Shown: piece after piece, positions 51,076-61,182 of the stretch
Numbering within the stretch: position 1 is the stretch's first letter
Layout of the letters: every line of letters starts with the position of its first letter
Origin: CAZSDU01 sp963662525
GTDB lineage: Bacteria; Bacteroidota; Bacteroidia; Bacteroidales; FEN-979
Direction of reading: 5' to 3'
Length of the DNA stretch: 64,000 nucleotides
NCBI GenBank assembly: GCA_963662525.1
Contig: OY759717.1
Span: 682,001 to 746,000, forward strand
The notes under the pieces: model-generated
Databases searched by the model: none
The model's input: the letters and a program-made list of their open reading frames with translations, nothing else
Told to the model about the DNA's origin: nothing
Made by a program: the position numbers and the translations under genes

Positions 51076-51666
51076 ATGAATTTTTTACGCTTTCTTTTTA
51101 CCAAAAAATTTATGATTCATTTCCTGATCATGATCGGGATCAGTACATTTCTGATCTGGATCACCCTGATATCTCTGTCTTGGTATACCAAACATGATAA
51201 GTACATCATCGTTCCTGATTTCAGAACCATTTATATTCAGGATGTTCTGACCAACCTTGATAACCGGGATTTCAATTTTTACGTGATCGATTCCGTCCCT
51301 GATCCACAGAAACCTTCCGGTTCAGTTCTCACCCAGGATCCATTACCCGGCGCCAAGGTGAAGAAAAACCGGATGATTTATCTGACCATTGTTTCCTTTG
51401 TTCCGGAAAAAACGCTTATGCCTGACCTGAAATCCCTCACTCTACGTCAAGCTCAATCGATCCTGGAGTCTAATGGCTTACGAATAGGGAAGCTGATGTA
51501 TATCCGGACTTTTGACGAGGATGCCATCCAGCAGCAGTTTTTTGAAGGCAGGATTATACCGCCGGGAACAAGACTAGATAAAGGTTCAGTGATCAATCTT
51601 TCTGTTGGCATGGGGGCAAAAGCAGTGGAAAGAGCAGATTCAGTGAGGGTGGATAGTATAGAATAG
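51076..51666 (+). CDS. PASTA-domain membrane protein
   Basis: This 196-residue protein has an N-terminal transmembrane helix (MIHFLIMIGISTFLIWITLI). PASTA-like repeats follow at about residues 48-115 and 116-180 (VPDFRTIYIQDVLTNLDNRD, SVLTQDPLPGAKVKKNRMIY, PDLKSLTLRQAQSILESNGL). PASTA domains bind cell-wall fragments in kinases and penicillin-binding proteins; here no kinase domain is present. It lies next to ddl and before a sorting-domain gene and rluD, a Bacteroidota gene order. Confidence 0.88.
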   Translation: MNFLRFLFTKKFMIHFLIMIGISTFLIWITLISLSWYTKHDKYIIVPDFRTIYIQDVLTNLDNRDFNFYVIDSVPDPQKPSGSVLTQDPLPGAKVKKNRMIYLTIVSFVPEKTLMPDLKSLTLRQAQSILESNGLRIGKLMYIRTFDEDAIQQQFFEGRIIPPGTRLDKGSVINLSVGMGAKAVERADSVRVDSIE

Positions 51667-51722
51667 TTGGTGAGTGGGTGAGTTGGTGAGTTGGTGAGTT
51701 AGTAAGTTAGTGAAATAGCGAA
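51664..51722 (+). repeat. minisatellite copy G after the PASTA gene
   Basis: About six 9-base units (GTTGGTGAG and variants GTGGGTGAG, AGTTAGTAA) start in the PASTA stop codon and run to the next ATG. They fill the whole spacer. Confidence 0.85.
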
Positions 51723-53702
51723 ATGATAAAAAGGGGTTTAGTTATTGGTTTTGTTTATTGCGTTTCAAGTATTTCCGGTTTTTCGCAGGAAATACTGACG
51801 GGTTTGCAGGTAAATCCTGCCGTGAAAGCAGCCGTTGAGAACACCAATACGATGAGAAGTCTGAAGGGTTCGGATACCATACCTATCAGTATGCCATTCT
51901 TTGATGACTTTTCTGCCAATCTTGTCTTTCCTTCCCCTGATCGCTGGATTGACCGTTATACATTTCAAAATACGGATTTTCCTGTTTTTCCAATCAATAT
52001 CGGAGCGCTCACCCTGGATGCCATCAATGATTCAGGGATGATATATTCAGAGGGTATACCAGGACCGACAACGTTCATTGCCGATCACCTGACCTCCCGG
52101 TATATCCGCCTGGACTCTGTTTTCATTCCTGCTCCCAGGAAACTGAGTGCCGCTGATTCCGTGTTTCTGAGTTTTTATTTTCAACCCCAGGGACGAGGGC
52201 TGCCGCCAGAAGTCAACGATTCCCTGATACTGCAATTTCTTGTCCGTGCGGCATTCGACAGCATTACTGCTACTGACACTATTCCCTATCCGGAAAAATG
52301 GCAAACGGTCTGGGGAACAAAAGGGATGTCGCTCGACACTTTTTACCTGAACACCAATCATTATTTTCTTCAGGTTATGGTTCCCATCACGGATGAAACT
52401 GTGTATTTCCGGAAGAACTTTCGTTTTCGCTTTTATAACAGGGTTAGTCTGGCCAGTAATGCCGAACCAAGCTGGCAGAGCAATTGCGATCAATGGAACC
52501 TTGATAATATTTATCTGAATTACGGACGATCGGTATTTGATACCCTTTATCCTGAAATCAGGTTTATTGAACGGGTACCTTCGATGCTGCTTTTTTACGA
52601 ATCCATGCCATACCTGCAATATTGCGATGACCCGACCAATGAAATGACTGATAGTTTGCATATACTCCTCAGCAACCGGACTTCCGGTGAACGGAATTGC
52701 CATTACAGCTATACTGTTTCAAATTACAGCGGATCATTCAACAAAACATATAATGGCGGGAATTACAGCGTCAAACCATTTTATAGCGACGGGTATGTAA
52801 CCTACCCTCCATTTGCCCATCCTGAAGTTACTTTTCTTTTTCCTGTCAGCCAGGCTGACACTGCTTCTTTCCTGGTGCAGCATATGATCAGGGATAATAC
52901 CTCTGGTTCTACCCTGGGAGATACCATCAGCAGATATCAGAAATTTAAAAATTATTATGCCTATGATGACGGAAGTCCGGATGCTGGATACGGATTGACT
53001 CCGGCAGGTTCCATGCTTGCTTACCGGTTTCATCTCAACAAATCGCCTGATACGCTGAGGGCTGTTCAGATGTACTTTAACCGTACGCTTTCCGGTAACA
53101 GCCAGCAACTTTTTTATCTTTGTGTCTGGAATGATAATTCAGGAAAGCCGGGCGACACGGTTTATTCCGATATAGTCATGCCCTTATATGCAGATAGTCT
53201 GAACCAGTTTTTCACCTATCATCTGACCCGTCCCCTGAGGATTACCGGAACTTTTTTTGTGGGCTGGATGCAGACGACCAATGACAACCTGAACCTTGGC
53301 TTTGACCGTTACAACGACAGCCATTCTGAAATCTTTTTCAATGTGGCCGGTGAATGGCTTAACAGTGCTTATTCAGGATCCCTGATGATTCGACCGATAA
53401 TTGGAAAACCTATACCGGTTGGAATTTCCGAAAAAAGACCGGATAATTTACGGCTTGAGATTTATCCGAATCCATGTGTAGGTTCCCTACTTCATGTGAG
53501 TATTCCAGGGCAGGAGTTTCAGCATTCCAACCAGGAAAGCTACTTGTTGTCCATTACTGACCTTATGGGCCAGCAGATGATTCAGTCCCGGTATTCCTCT
53601 TCTATTGATGTAAGCCGGTTACCTGCAGGCCTGTATTTCATGGAATTAAAAAATCATGAAGGTGTCCGTCAGGGAACAGGAAAGTTCATGATTACCCGTT
53701 AA
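51723..53702 (+). CDS. type IX secreted surface protein
   Basis: This 659-residue protein has a signal peptide (about residues 1-21), several beta-sandwich-like regions and a C-terminal type A sorting domain (RLEIYPNPCVGSLLHVSIPG to LPAGLYFMELKNHEGVRQGT). The central part is of unknown function, with segments such as IPMFFDDFSANL-type residues (PISMPFFDDFSANL) that recur in Bacteroidota surface proteins. No catalytic motif was seen. Confidence 0.8.
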   Translation: MIKRGLVIGFVYCVSSISGFSQEILTGLQVNPAVKAAVENTNTMRSLKGSDTIPISMPFFDDFSANLVFPSPDRWIDRYTFQNTDFPVFPINIGALTLDAINDSGMIYSEGIPGPTTFIADHLTSRYIRLDSVFIPAPRKLSAADSVFLSFYFQPQGRGLPPEVNDSLILQFLVRAAFDSITATDTIPYPEKWQTVWGTKGMSLDTFYLNTNHYFLQVMVPITDETVYFRKNFRFRFYNRVSLASNAEPSWQSNCDQWNLDNIYLNYGRSVFDTLYPEIRFIERVPSMLLFYESMPYLQYCDDPTNEMTDSLHILLSNRTSGERNCHYSYTVSNYSGSFNKTYNGGNYSVKPFYSDGYVTYPPFAHPEVTFLFPVSQADTASFLVQHMIRDNTSGSTLGDTISRYQKFKNYYAYDDGSPDAGYGLTPAGSMLAYRFHLNKSPDTLRAVQMYFNRTLSGNSQQLFYLCVWNDNSGKPGDTVYSDIVMPLYADSLNQFFTYHLTRPLRITGTFFVGWMQTTNDNLNLGFDRYNDSHSEIFFNVAGEWLNSAYSGSLMIRPIIGKPIPVGISEKRPDNLRLEIYPNPCVGSLLHVSIPGQEFQHSNQESYLLSITDLMGQQMIQSRYSSSIDVSRLPAGLYFMELKNHEGVRQGTGKFMITR

Positions 53703-53725
53703 CAAAGAATATATTCCCGGATAAA

Positions 53726-54766
53726 ATGCCTGAAAACCCCGAAATTGCCGAGGAAGCCAATGAGATGTTTGAACATTTCCGCTTCACGGTCGACCGGGGG
53801 CAGCAAAGCCTCAGGATCGATAAATTCCTGATGGCCCGGATGGAGAATGCCTCCCGGACGCGGATTCAGAATGCCGCCAATGCAGGGAATATCCTGGTCA
53901 ACAGCAAGGTGGTGAAACCGAATTATAAAGTCAAGCCCCTTGAGGTTATCACGATCGTTCTTCCTCATCCGCCAAGAGATACGGAAGTTTATCCTGAAAA
54001 TATCCCCATTAATATTGTTTATGAGGATCAGGATATTCTGGTTGTCAACAAAGAAGCCGGTATGGTGGTTCATCCGGGGCATGGAAACTTCACCGGCACA
54101 CTGCAGAATGCAGTGCTGTATCATTTTCAGCACAATGGTCCATATGCTGACCCTGAGGCAAAACCTTTTCTGGTTCACAGGATTGATAAAGACACTTCAG
54201 GAATTCTGCTGATTGCCCGGAACGAACTCTCCCAGTCCAGGTTAGCCAAACAGTTTTTCGATCATACCATCAGCCGTCGCTATGTGGCCCTGGTCTGGGG
54301 AAATCTTGATGCAAATGAAGGGACCATTACCGGAAATATCGGCCGAGATGCCCGTAACCGCCTTGTCATGGCTGTATATGAGGATCAAGACAAAGGCAGG
54401 CATGCTGTGACCCATTACAAAGTCATAGAAAGATTCGGCTATGTGACCCTGGTCGAATGTCAGCTTGAAACAGGAAGGACTCACCAGATCAGGATCCATT
54501 TCAAACATATCGGGCATCCCCTTTTCAATGATGAAAGTTACGGTGGAGCTGAGATTCTGAAAGGAACCACGTTTTCGAAGTACAAGCAGTTCGTTCAAAA
54601 TTGCTTCAAACTCATGCCGAGGCAGGCTCTTCATGCCAAATCGCTTGGGTTGATACATCCGACAAGCAGGAAATTTATTACCTTCGACTCAGAATATCCT
54701 GAAGACCTTGATCTCGTTATTCAGAAATGGAGGAATTACAGCATTCATCAATCGACAGAAGATTAA
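53726..54766 (+). CDS. rluD: RluA-family pseudouridine synthase (RluD-like)
   Basis: This 346-residue enzyme has an S4 RNA-binding domain (about 22-85: LRIDKFLMARMENASRTRIQ). The catalytic domain carries the Asp in HRIDKDTSGILLIA and the closing segment ECQLETGRTHQIRIHFKHIG. It should modify uridines of 23S rRNA. RluD is the best guess from S4 presence and length; the exact site is not provable here. Confidence 0.93.
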   Translation: MPENPEIAEEANEMFEHFRFTVDRGQQSLRIDKFLMARMENASRTRIQNAANAGNILVNSKVVKPNYKVKPLEVITIVLPHPPRDTEVYPENIPINIVYEDQDILVVNKEAGMVVHPGHGNFTGTLQNAVLYHFQHNGPYADPEAKPFLVHRIDKDTSGILLIARNELSQSRLAKQFFDHTISRRYVALVWGNLDANEGTITGNIGRDARNRLVMAVYEDQDKGRHAVTHYKVIERFGYVTLVECQLETGRTHQIRIHFKHIGHPLFNDESYGGAEILKGTTFSKYKQFVQNCFKLMPRQALHAKSLGLIHPTSRKFITFDSEYPEDLDLVIQKWRNYSIHQSTED

Positions 54767-54781
54767 TATGACCCTGAATCT

Positions 54782-55525
54782 ATGAGAGACATTATCCGCT
54801 TCCTGGCTTCCGTGTTTTTCTGGTTTGAATTATTCTTCATTTCCGCGATCCTTTTTCCTTTTTCATTTTTACTATATATCCTTACCTTTCCTTTCGATAA
54901 AAGGCTTTTCATCATGCATAAATACACCTGTATCTGGTCATTTATCGTACTTACCATTAACCCCTACTGGAGAATCAGGGTGAGCGGGCGGAAAAAAATC
55001 AAAACTGACGAAACTTATGTGATGGTTTCGAACCACCAGAGCGGTGCAGATATCATCGTATTGTTCCTGCTTTGGGCACATTATAAATGGGTCGCCAAAA
55101 AATCCCTGTTTTATTATCCTTTCATCGGCTGGAACATGTGGCTAAACCGGTATATTTCGCTTGAACGCGGGAAAGGAAGCAGTATGAGAAAAATGATGGC
55201 GGATGCCGCCAGGACATTAAAAGAAAAAAACTCGGTGATGATCTTTCCGGAAGGCACCCGTTCCCCAGACGGTAAAATCCAATCATTCAAGACCGGCGCC
55301 TTCCACCTGGCCCTGGAAAACCACCGGCCTATCCTCCCTGTTGTCATCAGCGGAACTTCAAAAGCAATACCTAAAGGAGGGTTTCTCATTGATAAAAATT
55401 TCAATATCAGGGCTAGTGTTCTTGATCCTATCCCATATGAATCATTCAAGCATCTTGACTCCAAGGCAATAGCCCTGATGGTTCATGGAATTATCGGGAA
55501 AGAACTGAACGAGAATGACAAGTAA
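54782..55525 (+). CDS. plsC: 1-acyl-sn-glycerol-3-phosphate acyltransferase
   Basis: This 247-residue acyltransferase makes phosphatidate. An N-terminal hydrophobic segment (about 13-40) is followed by the HxxxxD motif NHQSGADI, the IFPEGTRSPDGKIQSFKTGA acceptor block and PILPVVISGTSKAIPKG. It lies 15 bases after rluD. It converges with mqnE. Confidence 0.94.
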   Translation: MRDIIRFLASVFFWFELFFISAILFPFSFLLYILTFPFDKRLFIMHKYTCIWSFIVLTINPYWRIRVSGRKKIKTDETYVMVSNHQSGADIIVLFLLWAHYKWVAKKSLFYYPFIGWNMWLNRYISLERGKGSSMRKMMADAARTLKEKNSVMIFPEGTRSPDGKIQSFKTGAFHLALENHRPILPVVISGTSKAIPKGGFLIDKNFNIRASVLDPIPYESFKHLDSKAIALMVHGIIGKELNENDK

Positions 55526-55542
55526 CAAATTCTTCGACCTGC

Positions 55543-56673
55543 TTACCGGCTGGCAGGATTTACTATTTGATACAGCGAATCTCTCTCCACCGGAATACGC
55601 TTTGCTTCGGTGATCAGGTTACGCATCTGGCTGACCGTCATCACCGGGCTTTGTTCTTCAGCTCCGGCCAGGGAATAGATCTGTGTAGAATCGTTGATCG
55701 TTCCATCCATATCATCTACTCCGAATGAAAGGGATAATTGGGCCAGTTTTTTCCCCAGCGCCGGCCAATAGGCTTTAATATGAGGAAAATTATCGAGATA
55801 AATTCTCGCGATGGCATACATTTTCATGTCCTCTGTTACCGAAACCTCTGGTATATCAGCCATTTCATTGTTCCCTCGATGGAATTTCAGGGGGATGAAA
55901 GCATTGAATCCACCCGTTCTGTCCTGTAGCTGACGCAGCCTATCCAGATGATCGATGCGGTGTTCATAGGTTTCCATATGACCGTATAGCATAGTGGCAT
56001 TGGAAGGCAATCCTAAATGATGAGCGGTTTCGTGAATTTCCAGCCAATCACTTGAACCGGATTTCATGCCACAAATCTGATCCCTGACCGTTTCATTAAA
56101 AATTTCCGCTCCTCCACCCGGAATGGAATCCAAACCACAGGATTTCAGGTAAGCTAATCCTTCTGAAAAACTCATCCCGGATTTTTTGATCATATAATCC
56201 AGCTCCACTGCAGAGTATGCTTTCAGATGCAGATTGGGACGGATTGCCCTGATTTTTTTCAGTAATTCTCCGTAGTAAAAGATATCCCTGTCGGGATGAA
56301 CTGCACCGGTAATATGGAGTTCTCTTGTGGATAAATCCTGAGTTCTGACTTTGTCCAGTATTTCGTTAACAGTTAATTCCCATTTCTTCGGGCTGAAATG
56401 GTGGGAGTAGGAACAAAACCGGCATCTATTGATGCAAATATTGGTAGGTTCGATATGGAAATTCCTTATATAATAGGCCTGTTCACCGTTTTTTTGTTTT
56501 CTAGCAAAATCGGCAAGCATCCCCAGAAATCCAGGTTCAGCCTTGTTAAAAAGAATCTCCCCTTCTTCGCGGGACAGACGCTGGTTTATTAAAACATTCC
56601 GGGCAATCTGGAGCAAAGAATCATCCATTCCGGATTCCATGAGGGTTGAGATCATGATATGGCTATCCATCAA
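55543..56673 (-). CDS. mqnE: aminofutalosine synthase
   Basis: This 376-residue radical SAM enzyme catalyses the second step of the futalosine route to menaquinone. The cluster motif is CINRCRFCSYSHHF (CxxxCxxC). MqnE is preferred over MqnC because of the segments LHITGAVHPD, SIPGGGAEIFNETVRDQICG, SNATMLYGHMETYEHRIDHL and GFNAFIPLKFHRGN. It lies directly after a trypsin-like protease gene on the same strand. Further mqn genes (mqnB, mqnD) are at the right end of the window. Confidence 0.93.
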   Translation of the reverse strand: MMDSHIMISTLMESGMDDSLLQIARNVLINQRLSREEGEILFNKAEPGFLGMLADFARKQKNGEQAYYIRNFHIEPTNICINRCRFCSYSHHFSPKKWELTVNEILDKVRTQDLSTRELHITGAVHPDRDIFYYGELLKKIRAIRPNLHLKAYSAVELDYMIKKSGMSFSEGLAYLKSCGLDSIPGGGAEIFNETVRDQICGMKSGSSDWLEIHETAHHLGLPSNATMLYGHMETYEHRIDHLDRLRQLQDRTGGFNAFIPLKFHRGNNEMADIPEVSVTEDMKMYAIARIYLDNFPHIKAYWPALGKKLAQLSLSFGVDDMDGTINDSTQIYSLAGAEEQSPVMTVSQMRNLITEAKRIPVERDSLYQIVNPASR

Positions 56674-58350
56674 TTACTGCTTAATGATTTTCACGACAGC
56701 CATGGTTTGTCTTCCCTGCAATTTAAGAAAATACAAGCCCTTGCACAGGCCCCGGAGGTCAATTTCGATCCGCTCCTGATTAAACTTCTCCTGATCCAGA
56801 TGAAATACGCACTTCCCGGGTTGGTCATAAATACTTGCGGAAAAGCTATCAGCCTGATTGATTATTCGCAGGGTTAAGCAGTCAGTAAAGGGATTCGGGT
56901 ATACTTCAACGGGGATACTCAATGTCCTGACATCAACCGAAGTTGCCTGCCCGCTAAGAACCATGGTGCCAGTATTATCAGGATCAAGCCAGCATTTAAG
57001 TACACTGGCGGAATCTGTTCCGTTCTGATCCCAGGAATAGGAGAACTTCCCATAATAATCAGGAAGATCTTCTGAACCAGTTCCACATTGGGAATCTCCC
57101 CCGGTAAGCGAACCAACGATATGCCCGGTATTGTCAAAAATGGGAGAACCTGAAGAACCGCCTTCGGTTACTCCATGACCGTGAAGGGTTTGAGTCCAGA
57201 CTGTTTTCCAGTGCGACATATAGGGGTGCCCATTCCAGTTGGATGAAATTAATGGAGTAGTGTAAGTGGATATTTTCTGAATATCACCCTGTGGATGATG
57301 GATTCCTGTCCCGGAAGGGCTGGGTTCTGAAACCCGACTCCATCCGTTATAGTAGACGCCAAATGTATCCGGTATATTGTCCTTGAGTAAAACCAGGAAA
57401 AAATCGGAACCGGTTGCTCCCTCATTGCCTCCATGAGCCATGAGACGGGCACCCGTCATGGTTCGGGATGCGGGTTCCAGAACCGGATTCTCGCATGCCG
57501 TGGAAAGATAATTAAAGTAGAAAATCCAACGTCCAAGGTCATTGGCGGAGGAACCATTGCCGCAATGATCGGCGGTGAGGAAATAGGGCTTTTTGTCATT
57601 CCTTACATTATTGACCAGAGATCCGGAGCACCAGAATGATCCTGTTCCTTCTTTAATGCTGATCCTTGCAACTCCTCTTCGTTGCTGCTGCCATTGCTGA
57701 CCTTCACTGCAATTAATATTAACCTCACAAGCTCCCGACTGCCCAAAATCCCGAATACCCTTTGATAAATCCTGTACTCCTCTGTAGGCATAGGCAATCT
57801 CAGAAACATGAATTCCGGGAATAATGTCGGTGTCGGGATCAGCATTGTATTCAAGGGTCAGTTTATCGCCGGAAATGAGACTGATAGCAAAAACCTGTTC
57901 TTCGACATTATTCCGAGCAGTAAAAGCACCCAGGCATTGAGTCCTTTGAGGACTGTACACAAAAAGTTTTCCTCCTGCCGGAACATTAAACCTGTCGAAA
58001 TAAAGAGTTAATGCCTGAGCTCCGGGAGCATGGATTTCCAGTCTCCAGATATTGGATCCATCGGGTGATTTAATCCAGTTGCCTTGTGTGCGTATATCCA
58101 GATCAACCGGGATGTTTACTGCATAACGGTAGGGCAGTGGTTTTTCTTCATCCTCTGCCTGAAGTGCAGAACGATGAATGGAAGGGCTCACAACCACCGG
58201 ATTATCTTCTGCCGGGATGGCGAAGATAAAACTCAGTGGAAGTCCTCCCTGGTTAAGCTGGGCAAAAAGACATGCTGGTCCGGTCAGCAGGAACAGCAAG
58301 AAAAAACATATCCGCGACCGGGCTCGCGTTGAATTATTCTGTTGTATCAT
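56674..58350 (-). CDS. secreted trypsin-like (lysyl endopeptidase-type) protease with sorting domain
   Basis: This 558-residue protein has a signal peptide, a propeptide-like beta domain (about 60-185) and a trypsin-type domain similar to lysyl endopeptidases. The catalytic residues are visible: His in FLTADHCGNG, Asp in GSDFFLVLLKD and Ser in EGGSSGSPIFD. A C-terminal type A sorting domain follows (VYPNPFTDCLTLRI, GLYFLKLQGRQTMAV). It would be exported by the type IX system. The start overlaps the stop of the C10 protease gene by four bases, indicating translational coupling. Confidence 0.88.
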   Translation of the reverse strand: MIQQNNSTRARSRICFFLLFLLTGPACLFAQLNQGGLPLSFIFAIPAEDNPVVVSPSIHRSALQAEDEEKPLPYRYAVNIPVDLDIRTQGNWIKSPDGSNIWRLEIHAPGAQALTLYFDRFNVPAGGKLFVYSPQRTQCLGAFTARNNVEEQVFAISLISGDKLTLEYNADPDTDIIPGIHVSEIAYAYRGVQDLSKGIRDFGQSGACEVNINCSEGQQWQQQRRGVARISIKEGTGSFWCSGSLVNNVRNDKKPYFLTADHCGNGSSANDLGRWIFYFNYLSTACENPVLEPASRTMTGARLMAHGGNEGATGSDFFLVLLKDNIPDTFGVYYNGWSRVSEPSPSGTGIHHPQGDIQKISTYTTPLISSNWNGHPYMSHWKTVWTQTLHGHGVTEGGSSGSPIFDNTGHIVGSLTGGDSQCGTGSEDLPDYYGKFSYSWDQNGTDSASVLKCWLDPDNTGTMVLSGQATSVDVRTLSIPVEVYPNPFTDCLTLRIINQADSFSASIYDQPGKCVFHLDQEKFNQERIEIDLRGLCKGLYFLKLQGRQTMAVVKIIKQ

Positions 58351-61139
58351 CTTAATATAGAGATCTTGCGGAAATAATCTGAGTTACCTTTCTTTACATG
58401 AACATAGTAAATCCCGGGTACAATATCACCCAGGTCGAGACGGATAGTCTGCTGAACATTGATTTCCCTGAACATTTTAATCTTTGCTCCCAGGGTATTG
58501 AGCAATTCGATATTCATTTCCGCCCCGTCATTCTGCAAAAATCTCAAATACAGATGATCTGCTGCGGGATTCGGATACAGGATCAGGGAATTCTCCTGAT
58601 CCTCTTCAGTTATACCGGTAACGGAATTTATCGAGATATCATCAATCATGAAGACAAATACATCGTTCGACACGCACTGAATCCCAATGTACACATCCTG
58701 ATTGGCAAAATTGTTCAGGTTATAGGCTTTTCGTGTCCATTCACCGGGCGCCGTCTCAGTATTCAGGTTGATCTTTGTAAAACTTGCAGGATTATTATCT
58801 GTGGTTGAAACACCCACATTGAACATTTCGAAACCATAATTGGTATTATAGGTCTGAACCCAGAAATCAAGTGTAGGTGAATTCGCCAGACTGAGTTTTG
58901 GGGAGATCAGCCATTTATCATTGGGATTATTGGGGGGCATGCTAGAAAATGAGCAACCCAGTTTACTTCCCGAATGCGGCAACATATATGGCTCTGGCGG
59001 GGTGCTTGCAGAGGGGTTGAAGCAGATGTAAGCCATTGCTTCACCTGAATGAGGAAAAGAAATGTTACTGATCCCATAGGTCGTGCCCCCATTGACATCT
59101 ACAACAGTCCAGGGATCGAAGGTCAGGACAAAATTGTCGAGGGATTCAAAATCAAGCGACATTGATGAAGGGTATCCTGTGACTGTAATGTACCCGTTTT
59201 TCGTTTCCGTGCTATTGGAGGTTCCATCGCTCACTGTCAGGGTAACATTGTAAGTGCCGGCGCTATTATATCTAATATTGACCGGGTTCTGAACCGCAGA
59301 AGATGAAGGTGTTGCTCCAGGGAAGGACCATGCCCAGGTAGTAGGGTTTCCGGTTGACAAATCGGTGAAATTGATGGATTCATGCAAACTTAACTGAGTG
59401 TTGCTGGCAGAAAAATCGGCCACCACGGTGGAAACGCTGGTTGGTTTCACCTCCAGGTCATCGATCATTAAAATGAAAACATCGTTTGAAACACATTGGA
59501 TGGCAACATATACATTCTGATCGTTATAGGCTGAAAGGTTAAATGTTTTTTTTGTCCAGGTGATGGGAGCTTCCAGTGGTTGTGCCCCGGAAATAACCGT
59601 GAAACTGGAGGGATTCAAATCTGTGGTTGACACTGCCACTTTGTACTTTTCCAGTCCGTATTGGTCAGTATATGATTTCACCCAGAAAGTGAATTCGCCA
59701 TTGGTGCCCAATTGAACCCGGGGTGAAATGAACCAGTCGTTGTTGGGGGCAGGGTTGGCGGCGAAGCAGGCTCCGAATTTTTGCCCGCCATGAGGCTGAA
59801 TGCCGGCATCGGTCATGGCAGGTGTAACCTGGGAGGGGTTGAAGCAAATGAAGGCCATCGGTTCTGTTTGATGAAGAAACGTGTGATCCTGTATCCCGTA
59901 TGTATTCTGTCCATCCACATCCGTTCCTGTCCAGTTGTTGAAAGTAAGGGAGAAATCAGCAACATTTTCAAAATCCATGGTATAATTCCCCGGACCCGGA
60001 TTATTAGGATAAAGGTCAAAAATAGCGCCCTGGGTGTCGGTGAAATAATTTCCGCCCGGGGTCAGGTCATTCAGATAATAATAACCGTTATTGCTTCCAC
60101 TCCATCCCCAGTTGAAATGGAAATAGTCTGTTCCCTGGTACCCATCGCAATTGAAAAAATGCCCGTTGGTTCCGTTGTCGTTACCATAATAAAACAAAGG
60201 GTGGCCGGCATCGAGTTCGGCTCTCACGATGGCTTCCCATCCGCTGGATGTATAGTCGGCCCTCCATTTCCAGTTGGCAGTGGCTGAATAATCAAAATAG
60301 TTGATAAAAGCATCATCCACTATCAGGGCATTGGAACTTGAACCGGTAGGGCCATAGTCCATATCTTGGGAAATACCGCAATGATAGATCAGGGTAGCAA
60401 CCGCATCGTTATTGGCAGAAAGGGAGTTGGGCATTGAGTACCAATCATAGGTTGTCGCCCCGAAATTTGCATACAGGTTTCCATAAACGGGATGGGTATA
60501 TGAATGTTCTCCTGCACCATGGGCAGGAGAATTATAATATTTCATGATCTGAGCCATGGCTGTGGCACCACAACCTGTCAGGGCATGAAAACAATAGCTG
60601 CTGGCCGAATTATCAGGGGGACACTCATTGTTATAAAAGCATCCCTGGTCCCACATGGCAGCGACCATCGGACTAACATCACGAATATCCATCTGAGGGA
60701 TAAAAGGATCGTTGGTATACCGCTGCCATTGGTCAACTGCTTCAGCAGATCCTTCTGCATTCGTTACCAGCACCTTTTGAATTTGATTTTCCATGCCTTG
60801 CAGAAATTGCTGTTCGGCAGGAGGTGGATTCAGGGTCTGGTAGTTCCCTGAGAGTGAGTATGCTAAAATTGGCTGAATACGATCATCCGCTGCTACCATG
60901 ACCCATCCCGACAGATCTGAGCGATTGAAAACGTAGTATAAGCGTGTCTTCCCGATATTTTTTTCAAACTGTAGCATAAGGCTTGATGGGGGTATGCTTT
61001 TATGTGCGGCAAGGCTTCCTTCTGTTAATACATTCCGGGCAACGATCATGGCTTGCTGCTGGCTAACTTCCTTTGCCAGACTTATACTGGCCATTGCAAT
61101 CAGGATAAAACACAGGAAAAAGGGCAGATGTTTTTTCAT
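58347..61139 (-). CDS. C10 (streptopain-like) cysteine protease with duplicated adhesin modules
   Basis: This 930-residue protein has a signal peptide (about 1-22), a streptopain-type propeptide and a C10 catalytic domain. The active-site Cys is in GCGATAMAQIMKYY (about residue 190); the His is in NGHFFNCDGY, followed by FHFNWGWSGSNNGYYYLND. Two related adhesin-like modules follow (FENVADFSLTFNNWTGTDVD and FESLDNFVLTFDPWTVVDVN), separated by a PKD domain (VVADFSASNTQLSLHESINF). A type A sorting domain ends the protein. The start at 61139 gives the signal peptide. It leads a two-protease operon. Confidence 0.9.
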   Translation of the reverse strand: MKKHLPFFLCFILIAMASISLAKEVSQQQAMIVARNVLTEGSLAAHKSIPPSSLMLQFEKNIGKTRLYYVFNRSDLSGWVMVAADDRIQPILAYSLSGNYQTLNPPPAEQQFLQGMENQIQKVLVTNAEGSAEAVDQWQRYTNDPFIPQMDIRDVSPMVAAMWDQGCFYNNECPPDNSASSYCFHALTGCGATAMAQIMKYYNSPAHGAGEHSYTHPVYGNLYANFGATTYDWYSMPNSLSANNDAVATLIYHCGISQDMDYGPTGSSSNALIVDDAFINYFDYSATANWKWRADYTSSGWEAIVRAELDAGHPLFYYGNDNGTNGHFFNCDGYQGTDYFHFNWGWSGSNNGYYYLNDLTPGGNYFTDTQGAIFDLYPNNPGPGNYTMDFENVADFSLTFNNWTGTDVDGQNTYGIQDHTFLHQTEPMAFICFNPSQVTPAMTDAGIQPHGGQKFGACFAANPAPNNDWFISPRVQLGTNGEFTFWVKSYTDQYGLEKYKVAVSTTDLNPSSFTVISGAQPLEAPITWTKKTFNLSAYNDQNVYVAIQCVSNDVFILMIDDLEVKPTSVSTVVADFSASNTQLSLHESINFTDLSTGNPTTWAWSFPGATPSSSAVQNPVNIRYNSAGTYNVTLTVSDGTSNSTETKNGYITVTGYPSSMSLDFESLDNFVLTFDPWTVVDVNGGTTYGISNISFPHSGEAMAYICFNPSASTPPEPYMLPHSGSKLGCSFSSMPPNNPNDKWLISPKLSLANSPTLDFWVQTYNTNYGFEMFNVGVSTTDNNPASFTKINLNTETAPGEWTRKAYNLNNFANQDVYIGIQCVSNDVFVFMIDDISINSVTGITEEDQENSLILYPNPAADHLYLRFLQNDGAEMNIELLNTLGAKIKMFREINVQQTIRLDLGDIVPGIYYVHVKKGNSDYFRKISILR

Positions 61140-61161
61140 GGCAATATGATTTTGATATATA

Positions 61162-61169
61162 CAAACATA
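61162..61169 (-). promoter_or_regulatory. -7 box of the protease operon
   Basis: On the minus strand TATGTTTG fits TAnnTTTG and lies about 22 bases before the start at 61139. Confidence 0.6.
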
Positions 61170-61182
61170 CACATTTCTTCCC

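Noticed and set aside
55543..56673. Calling the radical SAM gene mqnC
   Set aside because: The segments SIPGGGAEIF and NATMLYGHMET fit aminofutalosine synthase MqnE better than the cyclase MqnC.
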